A stretch of 64,000 nt of DNA from Trissonchulus latispiculum (lineage: Eukaryota > Nematoda > Enoplea > Enoplida > Ironidae). The translations under genes were made by a program, and so were the position numbers. This document shows positions 7,525-18,760 of this stretch, piece by piece. The notes under the pieces are model-generated. The model saw nothing but the letters and a program-made list of their open reading frames with translations. It searched no databases and was not told where the DNA came from. Every line of letters begins with the position of its first letter. Within the stretch, counting starts at the first letter, position 1. The stretch is from the NCBI GenBank assembly GCA_030248195.1, contig JASAND010022236.1, positions 1-64,000 of the forward strand. Direction: 5' to 3'.

Positions 7525-8519
7525 CTGCTGCGATTGAACTGGTCTTGAAAGAAAACTATATGATAAGTTTTCTGTTTTAGAATTTTTGAGCAATTTTCTC
7601 GCTTTTATCATTCAATGGACTTAGACTTTAACAGTTTGGGTAGAAATTCAGGCAGAGTAAGCAGTAGTCAGACAAATTAATCGTTACAAGACTTCCCATT
7701 AAAATAGTGGTCAAGAAACAGTCTTAATACAGAATAGTTTGTTAGAGTAAGCATTTACAGCTGAGGCTGTGCCTCTTCGACTGTCTATAATAACAGTTAT
7801 GACGGTTGTCCAAAATTTATTTTCTGGTTCAAATGGACCTTAAGGGAGGGGGGTCACTTTGGTCAAAAATCTAGTCACGGATTTCGCTCATTTTCACACA
7901 TAATATGCCCCCATATGTTCTTACAAATAACTTAGAATATTAGCGTTTGAAATCAAACTGTGACAGAGTTATTCAGGTTCAAATCCGGAAAACTTGAAAA
8001 TTCTGGTAATGAGCCCTGCAAGGTCAGGTGGAGACCAAATGCGACCGAAAACAGGGTTAACCGATACACCAAATTAAAGCCTTTACTAAGGTAATATTTA
8101 AGTGCAGACGTGGCTCAAGGCCAGCTATCCAGGCGTTCATAATGCATGCTTGAGTGATGCACTGACCTAACCTTGCAGGACTGCCCAGTGTAAGTTTAAC
8201 TCGTTTTATCTTGCACAGACAAAATTTTAGACCCATGATTCTATGAGAAAAGTTGCTCCTCGTTCCATTAGCTATCGATTGACACCCAATTTGTGGTTCC
8301 TAATTCATGCGTGCGCTGGCTGAAATAGTGTGGTGGTTAGTTGTTTTAGTAGTTGTTGGGTACAAGACAGATTGTTTGTTGGAAACTTGTATTTGTGGTG
8401 TCTGTATTAATATGAATGTGATTATAAAGGAGAGTTAATGTACAGGTCAGTTAGTGGCGGAAGTGCAAGGGATTGGGAATGTGTAGGGGTTTTGTTGTGT
8501 ACAAGGCATATATGTGGTC

Positions 8520-9651
8520 TAGCGAAGTTAGACACTTCTAGAAGTGTCTAGTCATTTTAGACACTTCGCAAAGTGCCTAGACACATTGCGAATATTTTGT
8601 CAGAGTGACGTTTTTCCGCAATGTGTCTAGGCACTTCGCGAAGTGTCTGACCTTCATTAGACACATGCAGAAAATTTCATTTGTCATGACTCCAATCAAT
8701 TTATTTGTTGATACAACTGTGGTTCAACTTTCGGAAATTTGAAATATTTAGTTTTTACATATTTCACTGGATATATACTTATACTTACATTTCGTCTGCA
8801 GTCTATTGTAACAAAGTCAAAACAACAGCATTAAATTAAGTTAGCAATTACCATTTTTATTTTTTCAAACAGTGCAAAATTTCAAAAAGTTCCAAATTTA
8901 TTATTGCACTTCAGTATGAAGTTTCTATGTTGTAATCACAAAAATTGCGTCAATGAATTCAAGAGATTTGACATTAATTTTGAGCACCAACTTTTGCAAT
9001 TAACAGTTTCAATTGCTTTTTCCGAATTTTTGCAGTTTGAAGTGCTTGTTCAGAATGTTCTGAACCACAGAGCTGTGCTGGACAATATCTGAAATGATAT
9101 ATATCTTTTAGTACCTTTTCACGAATCAAGAAATGAGCATAAGTATACAGATTATAAAGTGATAACGTTAAAATTAGAAGAATATCCAGCATTTTCCCCT
9201 ACAACCTGTATTTCGCCTAGTTTTCTCAACTAATGACGTTATTTCTGTGTCTGTAATGACTGAAAAGTTTTTGTAAAAATACGACTGATTTGTCCAGTGA
9301 TTGTGGAGAATTGAATTGCTAATTTAATTAATTTAATCTTGTTGTTTTGACTTTGTTACAATAGACTGCAGACGAAATGTAATTATAAGTATTTAGTAAA
9401 ATATGTAAAAACTAAATATTTCAAATTTCCGAAAGTTGAACCACAGTTGTGTCAACAAATAATTGATTGGAGTCATATAGTTCATGACAAATGAAATTTT
9501 CTGCATGTGTCTAATGAAGGTCAGACACTTCGCGAAGTGCCTAGACACATTGCAGAAAAACGACACTCTGACAAAATTTTTGCAATGTGTCTAGGCACTT
9601 TGCGAAGTGTCTAAAATGACTAGACACTTCTAGAAGTGTCTAACTTCGCTA
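8520..9651. mobile_element. fold-back element with ~330-bp terminal inverted repeats
   Basis: The arms run from tagcgaagttagacacttc rightward and are mirrored, ending at 9,651, with a ~500-bp middle. The outer 130 bp of each arm are themselves built from palindromic blocks such as agacacttctagaagtgtct and cacttcgcgaagtg. A TA on each side is the likely target duplication. Short frames in the middle look like chance. Confidence 0.8.
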
Positions 9652-9799
9652 TCTGTCTACCACATATATATTGCTAGTGGGCTAGAGGGATAGCGTTGTT
9701 GTTGCGGTCTTGCTTGATGTACAAGACACTTTGTGATGAGCGAGTGAGTAGCTAGGTTTTGTGCCAACGCAGTAACTATGTGGTGAGTGTTTGAATGTG

Positions 9800-11010
9800 C
9801 AAAGTGTGCAAATATTGCAAAGTGTCTTGTACAAATGCAAAACCCCCTTACTACCACTAACTCTCTCTGCATCTGACGGAAAGAAAATGACATTTTGCAA
9901 AGTGTCTTGTACAAATGCAAACCCCCTTACTACCTCTAACTCTCTCTGCATCTGACGGAAAGAAAATGACATTTTGCAAAATGTCTTGTACAAATGCAAA
10001 ACCACCTTACTACCATTAACTCTCTCTGCATCTAACGGAAAGAAAATGACATTTTGCAAAGTGTCTTGTACAAAAGCAAAACCCCCTTACTACCACTAAC
10101 TCTCTCTGCATCTGACGGAAAGAAAATGACATTTTGCAAAGTGTCTTGTACAAAAGCAAAACCCCCTTACTACCACTAACTCTCTCTGCATCTGACGGAA
10201 AGAAAATGACATTTTGCAAAGTGTCTTGTACAAATGCAAAACCCCCTTACTACCACTAACTCTCTCTGCATCTGACGGAAAGAAAATGACATTTTGCAAA
10301 GTATCTTGTACAAATGCAAAACCCCCCTTACTACCACTAACTCTCTCTGCATCTAACGGAAAGAAAATGACATTTTGCAAAATGTCTTGTACAAATGCAA
10401 AACCACCTTACTACCATTAACTCTCTCTGCATCTAACGGAAAGAAAATGACATTTTGCAAAGTGTCTTGTACAAAAGCAAAACCCCCTTACTACCACTAA
10501 CTCTCTCTGCATCTGACGGAAAGAAAATGACATTTTGCAAAGTGTCTTGTACAAATGCAAAACCCCCTTACTACCACTAACTCTCTCTGCATCTGACGGA
10601 AAGAAAATGACATTTTGCAAAGTATCTTGTACAAATGCAAAACCCCCCTTACTACCACTAACTCTCTCTGCATCTGACGGAAAGAAAATGACATTTTGCA
10701 AAGTGTCTTGTACAAAAGCAAAACCCCCTTACTACCACTAGCTCTCTCTGCATCTGACGGAAAGAAAATGACATTTTGAAAAGTGTCTTGTACAAAATGC
10801 AAAACCCCCTTACTACCACTAACTCTCTCTGCATCTGACGGGAAGAAGATGACATTTTGCAAAGTGTCTTGTACAAAACCAAACGTCCCTTGGAACCACT
10901 ACCACTACCCCTGCATCTGACGGGAACAAAATGACACTTTGCAAAGTGTCTTGTGCAAAAACAAACGTCCCTTGGAACCGCTACCTCTGCATCTGACGGC
11001 TGAGAATCCA
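9800..11010 (+). repeat. 80-bp tandem satellite, about 15 copies
   Basis: The unit contains caaagtgtcttgtacaaa, cccccttactaccactaac, tctctctgcatctgacgg and aaagaaaatgacattttg. The word gcatct recurs at 80- or 81-bp steps from 9,868 to about 10,990. Copies near the right end diverge most. The open frames on both strands here come from the period and are not genes. Confidence 0.95.
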
Positions 11011-11843
11011 GTTCCGTCAGCCCACTACCTCGGGACACACACAAAACCAAAACTAATATTAACAAAACAACTGCAGACAGCTTCTACAACATTTTGCAAA
11101 CTTCCAACTTCCATTTTGCAAGTTCCAACTCTAACTTGCACTTTGCAACTTGCAACTTGCATTTTGCAAGTTGCCACTTGACGCATCCATCAATCAACTA
11201 CCCAATTTGTCTATATTTAGAAAAATTTTAAAATAGGCATTTTTCACCTATAAAGGTCAAAGGTGCCGCCACAACAGCCATGTTCAATATTGACGCATTT
11301 TTTTGGCCACATTATGTGACTGACATAGATATATTAATTAATCTACCAAGTTGGGTAATTTTTACCACATAATGAGTGAGAAATTATCAAAAGAATGTGA
11401 AAATTATGAAAAATGGCCATTATTAGCAAAATTTGCCGTTTTTGTGGCAAGTTTTTGAGCTTACTGTAGTTGATAGAAACATGCGAGTACTTTCATAAGA
11501 CGTGGTTTTATGCGTAGAGTGCTGCTATCTATTGGCCGTTTCTGTAGCTTTTGCCAATCGTTCAGGACAAGCAAAAGAGTACCACAGGTCCTGTTCTTCA
11601 TGGTCCAAAAATGGTCGATTTTCCAAAATTCTGACTTTAAAAATTCGCCAAAAATCCAATACTCAATAGAATCGCTTCAGAGGAGATAGCTGCACTCTAC
11701 AATATGTCCTTAGTGGTTCTGAAAAGGTTTCGGAGCTCTGACTTTTATACAGCGAAAAAATTTTCTGCCACAAACATTTTACAGTAACTTTTTCATTTTC
11801 CTATGTTTAACACATGTCGAGGTCACCATTGAGGGCCTGTACA
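11011..11843. other. non-coding interior of the TTAA element
   Basis: It starts with a degenerate run of ttttgcaagttccaact repeats (11,080-11,180) and then unique AT-rich sequence with several aaaatcgg/aaaaattg words. I see no gene. Confidence 0.4.
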
Positions 11844-11973
11844 GAACGATAGAAGCAATATTTCGCAAAACGCTCTTGTCTTGTTTCGCGGACCCATGGG
11901 GACTACAAAATATGTAAAAATGAGCAAAATCGGAGTTGGTTCTAAAAATCGGCAAAAAGTGACCCCCCCTTAA

Positions 11974-12686
11974 GCATTCCAATTTCGAACATGTATATAA
12001 TTGGCTCAAGCGACAAAATTTACTGTACACGCCCGCCGGTGTTCTGTCTGTTCACCTTTTTTGTTGAGGTAATTAAAACGACAATGACAAGAAAAATTAA
12101 AATTTCGCAATTGAAATTGCAATTTAAATCTAATCAGATTGATATGACATTTGACACTAAGAATCAATTTTCGATTTGAGCAGTAGAACCTAACAGAATC
12201 TTAACTTCTACAAATTTTTCAAAGCTTTTATTTGACTTTGTCTGATTGAGAATTGGCATGGGGGTGAAAAGGTCCCCGTGTTGCTGTTCTCAATTTGCCA
12301 AGTTAAAAGATAAAATATAATAAACTTTTATAGTATACAGTGTTGTCACAGACCATATTTCCTACTTTCTTGTATAGGCTCGTCGCTCCTGGCCTCCTCT
12401 TTACTTCTGCAGCCGGCTTTTTACCCAGGCCTTTCGAGCAGGCATATATATGTAGTTTTCAGCCCACCTAGTTGCTACTGCCAAGCGGGGGGCAACAGCT
12501 TTCGAAGTAGGTACGAATGTTGCTGCCTTGGGAGTGACTGGAATGACTGTACGGTAGCTTGCTCGGGGATCATGTTATCTGTCCGTGATCTTCGCCTCTC
12601 TGCCTCTTGACTACGGCATGTGGAGAGCACCACTTACGGGCCACTTGGTGAGTCGAACAGTGTGTGAGCTATCAGCAAAACAAATT
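11974..12686. other. right part of the nested insertion, no gene recognised
   Basis: Between the TTAA element and the 10-bp target duplication is 0.7 kb of unique sequence. It has a hairpin-like block near 12,250-12,300 (gaattggcatgggg ... caatttgcc). No recognisable protein is encoded. Confidence 0.35.
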
Positions 12687-13129
12687 GGTTTTGAAACAGA
12701 ACGAGACTGCTCCCCTCAGCAAAATGTATCTCTTTTTAAATCCACTTGTTTTCCAGTATCACTTACGTTTAAACTAATCACCGTTTTTGTAACTATTGTC
12801 ATCTAATTAACAACTCAGGAATCTGCGATTCGGCGAAGAGGTTAACTTTGCGTTTAACAAAAACGAGAAACTACAAGCTCCACCCTTTTCGTAGGGAAAG
12901 TGTCATGTTACATCACACCGCCCTTTCAAGCCGGAGCTCCGAAACGGTGTCCGATGAAGGGAAGGTAACATCGTAGTGCACTAGGGCTTCCAGGTAGTAG
13001 TTGTTGAAGGTAGTGATGAGATGAAGTGTTCTGAGGTATCTAATAACTAGGTAAATGTTTTGAGGTATGGCATATTGGTGTCATTCAGCGTGAGAATGCG
13101 AGGCCGGTGATCTGTAATCAGGGATTCGC

Positions 13130-14116
13130 CAGCTGTAGTTGGGGCACATGCTGGAATAGAGCCGGAGGGTTCCTCGTCCAGAGAGGGTGACTCCGTTATC
13201 TCTGTTCAGATGGGCGGGCAAGTCATCAAGCTGGTGCATAGGAATAACATGCACATCATTAAACGATCGGGCAGCCTGTTTAAGGACGAGGCGAGCGTCA
13301 GGTACGATGTGCTGTAGTTGGTGGTGGTGCGTGGTGGTGGTTCTGTTATATAGAGTGGTATCCCAAGTCGGCTTTTCACAATCTCAAAACATCGGTATAA
13401 TGATCCGTCAACTCACCACGGTGCTGACAATTTGTGAGATCATCAACACCAAGGATTAAAATGATGACGTCATACGAATGCGGCTTGACCAGTCTGCTTA
13501 AAATGTGAACAGCAGACCGGTTATACCGGGATTCGCGAAGTTCCAATCGAGGAACCCGTTTCATGCGGGCCCTTCGACTTAGGAATCGTATCAGACCACC
13601 CAAAGCGGTGTCCGAGAGGATCAAGATATTCTCCCTGGTATGGCTCCTGCGAGGCAAGCTGCCGATGGCCAGCGACACCAAGGATGGTGTCATGCCGGTG
13701 TGCCAAAAATTGAGGTAGGCTTGTTCGATATGGTAGAATTCTTCGATGAGTCCGAGATGAGCGGGCGCTGGGTGATGGACTGAGGTTATGCTAGATGCGA
13801 GGAGCGGTTCGATCTCTCTCGGATACAGGTTCCTTAGCTCATCCAGCACCATTTTGGTGGCCAATCTGATTGCTTCCGCCAGCATCCCCACTGTGAAGTT
13901 GAGGCGCTGTTTTTCATCCAGATATTTGGTGACAGCATCGGACAAGTCCTCAGCATAGGTCCCCATCAGTAACCATGCCGCCTGAGTAAGACAGCTCGGA
14001 TGATAGACTCCAAGCTTGAGCAATGTGAGGTTGAGGATCGCCCTCAAAGGATAGGAAAACCATATCCCACAGATAAACAGCTCACTTCGGCGTACAGCCG
14101 AAAGCCGCGAGCCCAT
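13130..14116 (-). pseudogene. LTR-element 3' frame with SGNH/GDSL-hydrolase-like domain, left copy
   Basis: The frame 13,376-14,116 (246 codons) has an alpha-helical first half. Then come ILILSDTALGG, resembling block I of SGNH hydrolases, and VIILILGVDDLTN, resembling block III. After a shift near 13,376 the sequel to about 13,130 holds LNRDNGVTLSGRGTL, resembling block V. In active esterases these blocks carry Ser, Asn and Asp/His. Here Ser is Thr, Asn is Asp and His is Thr, so it may be a pseudo-enzyme. SGNH esterases are known in some non-LTR retrotransposons; one downstream of a gypsy-type integrase is unusual. Fold call rests on motif order and needs profile confirmation. Confidence 0.55.
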
Positions 14117-14191
14117 GGTTATCTGGAGCAGTGAGGTGTCCCGTGGCTGTGCATTATCAGCGTTCCTAACATCTGCCTTAACCGGTATTGC

Positions 14192-14856
14192 TTAGTTCAA
14201 TTGGTCCGCTTCACGGTTGTCTCTTGCTGGTTCTGGGCTAGCATTGTCCTGCTGTTGGTGGGAGCACGGCTGTCGCTTAAAATTACTGGTGTCAGGGGAA
14301 CTCTCATTTTCGCTCAGATCGCCTGAAGAATGGTGTGAGAAGTCGTCGGTGCGGTAGCATTCCGAGGTTGCATCCACAAGGAGCACTTCTTCTAGATCAG
14401 TGGGCATTGGTGGTTGGTTGATCGGCATTGTCCATTTCCATGGCAATGGTCTCATTCTCGGCTTCTGCTACGGAAGCTTGGTGTTGGCTCTTCTTCACAA
14501 ATGGTTCCGTTTCTCGGACGTGCTGTTCAGACGTGAAGCCTTCCCTTCGGCACAGCTCATACAGAGGACCTAGGTCTACGCCAGGGAAGTTGACGTAGTA
14601 GGTAGGAATCGCCAATGGTCCATTCCTGGCATGGGTGAACTGCACTTCGAATGCCCGGTTCCCGAAAATCTGCCACACCACATCCTTGAATTCGGGATGC
14701 CACTGCTCCAAGCCCACAGGGCCAGGAATAGTGGGAAGGCCACACCGTATGGCCAAAGGAGGGCAGGAGAGGACAGGAATGGTCGCATCTAGTTTCCGGA
14801 GATTCTTGGTGGTTATTCGGATCAGGTCGCCTGTTTCCCAATCCTAAACGCCCCAA
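14192..14856 (-). pseudogene. LTR-element 3' frame, unknown middle part, left copy
   Basis: Two overlapping frames cover a segment that is continuous in the right copy (44,848-45,561). The visible protein has a compact first part (VVWQIFGNRAFEVQFTHARN, then a proline-tyrosine-rich stretch) and an acidic, serine- and glutamine-rich second part that looks disordered. No family is recognised. It lies between the coiled 168-residue frame and the SGNH-like frame and probably belonged to one long 3' protein. Confidence 0.45.
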
Positions 14857-14943
14857 GACGTTCCACTACCACAAAGGATGTAGCCTCGAAAGAACGGTGT
14901 TTTTTGTTCTTGTCGAGCTACTATATGCTGTAAAGGCCACAGC

Positions 14944-15450
14944 TTAGCGACGGGTATACCTAGCGACGTCTTCCGGTAGCAGGACGTGGGAGGTGGCATA
15001 CTCCGGACTATTCAAGGCGGCCGAGATGGCTTCCACGGTTAGCTGGTTTTTCTCCAATTGGACAAACAGTAGCTGAGGATTTTGGCAGCTGCTGACACGG
15101 CCCTGCAACGTTTGGCCATCCACTGAGGTGAGTTCTGGCAGCTCTTGTATCCCTGTAGAGTCTACCTCGTCTACGGAGGTAGCATAGATGGCAGCGATGA
15201 CTTGCATCGATTGATGCACATCGTTCAACAAATCCAGGTGATCTATCAGGGCAGACTTGGTTGCCTCTGGTACAGGTAAACTGCCGACACGAGCGAACAT
15301 CGCCGTCGCTGCTTCAAACTGCCTGGACAAATGGTTGATCTGTTTTCTGGCAGCACTGCCCATCTCTGAAACACAGAAAAACACGGTTCTACAAACATAG
15401 ATAAAGTGATCGGCCGAGTTAAGTTTCATTGTCATAGGTCGCGGCTTCAA
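14944..15450 (-). CDS. LTR-element 3' frame, helical 168-residue protein, left copy
   Basis: This frame follows the integrase C-terminus after a ~100-bp gap. It is mainly helical (KQINHLSRQFEAATAMF, then LIDHLDLLNDVHQSM) with a start at an ATG inside a region conserved in both arms. The family is not recognised. The right copy (44,157-44,597) is truncated by a shift near its end, while this one reads through to VARYTRR. It may be the N-terminal part of the extra 3' protein. Confidence 0.45.
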   Translation of the reverse strand: MKPRPMTMKLNSADHFIYVCRTVFFCVSEMGSAARKQINHLSRQFEAATAMFARVGSLPVPEATKSALIDHLDLLNDVHQSMQVIAAIYATSVDEVDSTGIQELPELTSVDGQTLQGRVSSCQNPQLLFVQLEKNQLTVEAISAALNSPEYATSHVLLPEDVARYTRR

Positions 15451-15558
15451 ACAGTGTTAATGCAAGCTACAAGTGGTGCATTAGGTTAGTGGTTGACTTC
15501 TACTTTCTTAATATAGCAAAGTGGTTGGCTTAGTTTCCGGTACTTGCTTGTTTGCTAT

Positions 15559-16750
15559 CTACATCTTAGCGCTATATTCACTTTCTGAGGAAGCACGGTG
15601 AACTTTATCTGTGTCCGTTATCTTATTGTTCCTAGTGTTAGGGCGCTGAAAGAATTTAAGTCGGTCTAAACCGACCCAGGGGTGCGTCATGAATCGTTTT
15701 GGGATTACGGTATTTGGCAAGGCTTCAAGTTTTGCGGTTGAGGGTTTGAGTTCAACAACTCTCAAAGGGCCAAACCATTTGGGGGCCAGCTTTGCAGAAA
15801 GCTGGCGCTTAATGATCTTGTGAACTACCATGACTAGGTCGCCGACTTTTATAGTTGTACGCACTTTCTTATCGTGTTACCTCTTCTGAGCACGGTGTGA
15901 TGCCTCAATTGCTCGCCTAGCTTTCTCGTAAGCGTCTTTTAGATTGACGACAAGCCAGAGTGCATAGTCCAGCTCATCAATGTACTGGGTAAACGTGGAA
16001 CTGAGTTACAGCAAGAGGTGGCAAAACACACTCACGACCGTAAGGAAGATAAAAGGGAGTAAATATGGATGATAGCTGTAAGGACGTGCGATATGCCAGA
16101 AGGGCTAAAGGGAGGCATTGGTCCCACATTCGTTGTTGGCTATCCGTGTAGGCTGAAATGATGGAGCATAAGGTGTGTGTGATTGAACTTCTCCACAAGT
16201 CCTTGTGTTTGGGGTCGGTATGCAACACTGAACACTTTTTCAGTGCGGAGAATTTGGCATACCTCGTTTAGTAGTGAACTCATATAGTTAGGTCCTCCAT
16301 CAGACAAGAGGTATCTGGGTGCGCCATGACGGCACACTACTTCATTAACAAACACCTTGGCAACCGTTTCTGCGGTGGTGTCTGCCAAAGGAAACGTTTC
16401 AGGCCACTTCGTAAACTGGTACATAGATACGACGACATATTTATTCCCAGTAATGTTAAAGGTAAAGGTCCAAGGATGTCGGTTATGACTTATGACTGTA
16501 TTAAAGGGATGTGTGGTGGGTGCCGTGTGGAGAGGTGGACTCTGGTATTGGGGAGGACGTTTCGTGGCTGCACATCCCAAACAGATATTACAATAATCTC
16601 TTATGTTGACATCCATTCGTGGCCAGAAAAAAGTGTTGTTTTATTTTGTCTCTGGTTTTCTCGAAGCCAAGATGACCTCCGATTGGTTCGTCATGTATCC
16701 AAAGTAAGTTCATTTGGGACCACTAACTGTATGTGATCTTTTCCATACCG
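15559..16750 (-). pseudogene. integrase of the left LTR element, broken
   Basis: The pieces are: a zinc-binding tail (CNICLGCAATK), a catalytic core (16,140-16,616), a core sequel in another frame (15,977-16,228) and a C-terminal GPY/F-type domain (15,559-15,864). In the core, FTKWPETFPLADTTAETV and LSDGGPNYMS are clear, as is the final EKFN glutamate. The first catalytic Asp, expected before FTKWPE, is absent (VVSMYQFTKW). The same frameshift after LMLHHFS occurs in the right copy, so the integrase was dead before the duplication. Confidence 0.85.
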
Positions 16751-16839
16751 CTTCGCACGCCTGTAGAGAATATCATATTTCACCGAGAACTGTAGGACAT
16801 ATTTTTATATATGCCGTTTGCTTAGCATTGTCGGATAGC

Positions 16840-17467
16840 TTTTGGTGGATCAAGTAGTCATCTGTTGAATCTCGAAGTCACTGTGTTGTTTCGTTATGAC
16901 TTCGGTCAAGGCTGGTTTTCTCACCGTGATTAAGCTGACTCGAGGGATGCGTGAGAGCGCATCGACACGCTTTTGGCTCTTTCCAGGTTTATATTGTAAT
17001 GTTAGGCTGTTGACATACTCTTGCAGAGTTAATGCCCATCTTGCTAGTTTACCAGATGGTTCTTTTAGTTCAAGTAGCTATTTAACTGCCTGGTGATCTG
17101 TAAAAATGGTAAACTGTGAGCCGTAAATATAATGACACAGTTTGTTAACTGCCCAGATGACAGCTAATGCTTCTTTCTCGGTTGGGGAATAATTCTTTTC
17201 CGCTTTAGTCAAACTCCGATTAATAAACGCCACAGGATGTTCGAGTGTTTGACCTGTCGCTGAATGGTAGACTGGTTGGTGTAGGGCTGCTCCAATGCCA
17301 TAACCACTCGCATCCGTATAGAGGAGATAGGTTTTCCGTGGATCCGGAAATGCCAATGTGGGTGCAGTAGTCAAGGTTTGTATGACCTGAAGAAATGCAT
17401 TAATACATTCGTCTGTCCATTGGAAGATTTCTCCTTTCTTGAGCAAGCGGCTAATGGGTGCAACCAC
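16840..17467 (-). pseudogene. RNase H of the left LTR element
   Basis: The 17,078-17,467 frame holds the gypsy RT-connection and RNase H: FQWTDECINAF, LLYTDASGYGIGA with the catalytic Asp, YSPTEKEALAVIWAV with the catalytic Glu, and FTIFTDHQAVK with the catalytic Asp. A TAG stands where a Trp is expected after HQAVK. The tail KLARWALTLQEY continues in frame to about 16,880. The stop is shared with the right copy. Confidence 0.9.
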
Positions 17468-18720
17468 TAGGGAAAAGTTACAAACCGTCTATAGTAGGAG
17501 GCAAACCCAAGAAAACGTCGGATGTCATTGACCGACTTGGGTTTCGTCCATCCTGCAAGCGCAGATAGCTTTTGGGGGTTTGGTCGTATTCCATCCGCTG
17601 ATAGGAGGTGACCCAAGTAAGAAACCTCCTTTCGTGCAAAGTGACATTTGCGCATTAGTTTGAGGCTATCTTGTTGCAGTCGCTGCAAAACAGTTTCTAT
17701 ATGAAGCAGATGTTCTTTAAATGTTCGGCTGTATATCAAGATATCGTCAAGGTACTCAGTACAAATATTCCAGATTAAGCCGTGCAGCGTGTATTGCATA
17801 TGCCTTTGGAACGTAGCTGGAGCATTACAAAGACCGCAAGGCATTCGCGTATACTCATACAATCCCGCAAAGCTAGTGAATGCGGTCTTTTCTTGGTCGT
17901 CCGAATATACTTCGATTTGGTGATAGCCAACAGCTAAGTCCAAACTGGTGAAAAGCTTTGCACCATGAAACGTATTTAACGTATCCTCAATTTTCAGCGG
18001 AGGCCATTCATCGCGCTTGGTGATGGCATTCAATTTCTTATAATCTACACATATCCTGTTCGTGCCATCCTTTTTCCGCACTATGACAATAGGTGATGAC
18101 CAAGAGCTTGTAGATTGTCGTGTTATTCCTCGCCGTTCCATTTCCTGCAGTTGCTCGGCGATCTGGTCTCGTTGACTGTAGGGGAGACTATAAGGGCGTT
18201 GCTTAATGGGCTCATGATCTCCAGTTGGAATCCGGTAGAGCACTCGAGTCGAGCGGCCTAGATCGAGATCATCCACAGCGAAACAATCAGGATACCGTTG
18301 CAAGGTAGCACGCAAAGCTTCTTTTTGGTGGTTATCTAGGCTACTGGGAGAAAGGTCTAAATCTGACCATGGTGGTTTTGACCATGGTTGCGGTGACTCA
18401 CGCTGGTCCGTGCATGCGGTTGCCATGCATGGAAATTTATGTGTGTTGCCCGGAGGCAGGTTAGGAGAAGCTGATAAAGTAGTGGATAGGACAGGCTCAA
18501 CAGATCCAAGACAGCTTCTGGTGGATAACAACAGCGGAATCATCAATAAGTTGGTTAGACTAACAGGCACCAACCGTGATGGAGTATTCGGGAAAGGGAG
18601 CGCTTTACCACAAGTCCTGGTAGCTTCGTTTGTATCTTTGGTTCCAGAAGGACTTCTTGTCCGAGTGCATGCTTCCACACCGGTTGTTTTTGGGCTTCTG
18701 TAGGAGTATACTTCGCCCAA
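17467..18720 (-). CDS. reverse transcriptase of the left LTR element
   Basis: An open frame of 417 codons. The RT palm is complete: YRIPTGDHEPIKQRPY at the entrance, SPIVIVRKKDGTNRICVDY, LFTSLDLAVGYHQI (first catalytic Asp), RMPCGLCNAPATFQ, EYLDDILIYS (YLDD box) and KCHFARKEVSYLGHLLS, then FLGFASYYRRF. The frame ends at a TAG and continues one base out of frame into RNase H; the shift is identical in the right copy. Only six residues differ from the right copy. Confidence 0.95.
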   Translation of the reverse strand: MGEVYSYRSPKTTGVEACTRTRSPSGTKDTNEATRTCGKALPFPNTPSRLVPVSLTNLLMIPLLLSTRSCLGSVEPVLSTTLSASPNLPPGNTHKFPCMATACTDQRESPQPWSKPPWSDLDLSPSSLDNHQKEALRATLQRYPDCFAVDDLDLGRSTRVLYRIPTGDHEPIKQRPYSLPYSQRDQIAEQLQEMERRGITRQSTSSWSSPIVIVRKKDGTNRICVDYKKLNAITKRDEWPPLKIEDTLNTFHGAKLFTSLDLAVGYHQIEVYSDDQEKTAFTSFAGLYEYTRMPCGLCNAPATFQRHMQYTLHGLIWNICTEYLDDILIYSRTFKEHLLHIETVLQRLQQDSLKLMRKCHFARKEVSYLGHLLSADGIRPNPQKLSALAGWTKPKSVNDIRRFLGFASYYRRFVTFP

Positions 18721-18760
18721 ACCGTACTACAGCTATTTGGGGCTAGTCATATAGTGTCCA

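Larger units (their letters stand above)
7844..11969. mobile_element. 4.1 kb TTAA-flanked element carrying a fold-back element and a satellite array
   Basis: The ends gggaggggggtcacttt and its complement aaagtgaccccccc are inverted, and both are bordered by TTAA (7,840-7,843; 11,970-11,973), as in piggyBac-type transposition. No transposase frame is seen. Its cargo is a fold-back element (8,520-9,651), an 80-bp satellite (about 9,800-11,000) and unique sequence. It is much larger than the other TTAA elements in the window. Confidence 0.75.
7551..12686. mobile_element. 5.1 kb nested insertion with a 10-bp target duplication and no terminal repeats
   Basis: The right arm has an uninterrupted tttcaagacc here. 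In the left arm this 10-mer is duplicated, as ggtcttgaaa at 7,541-7,550 and ggttttgaaa at 12,687-12,696, around the insertion. I see no terminal inverted repeats, no LTRs and no poly(A) tail. No coding frame of known type is present. It carries the TTAA element 7,844-11,969 inside it. Element class is undetermined. Confidence 0.7.

Noticed and set aside
9800..11010. Possible CRISPR-like array
   Set aside because: The whole 80-bp unit is repeated, with no unique spacers, and the sequence is eukaryotic.
9657..11065. Many overlapping frames of 60-135 codons on both strands
   Set aside because: They arise from the 80-bp satellite: the same peptide repeats with the DNA period and shifts frame when the unit is 81 bp.
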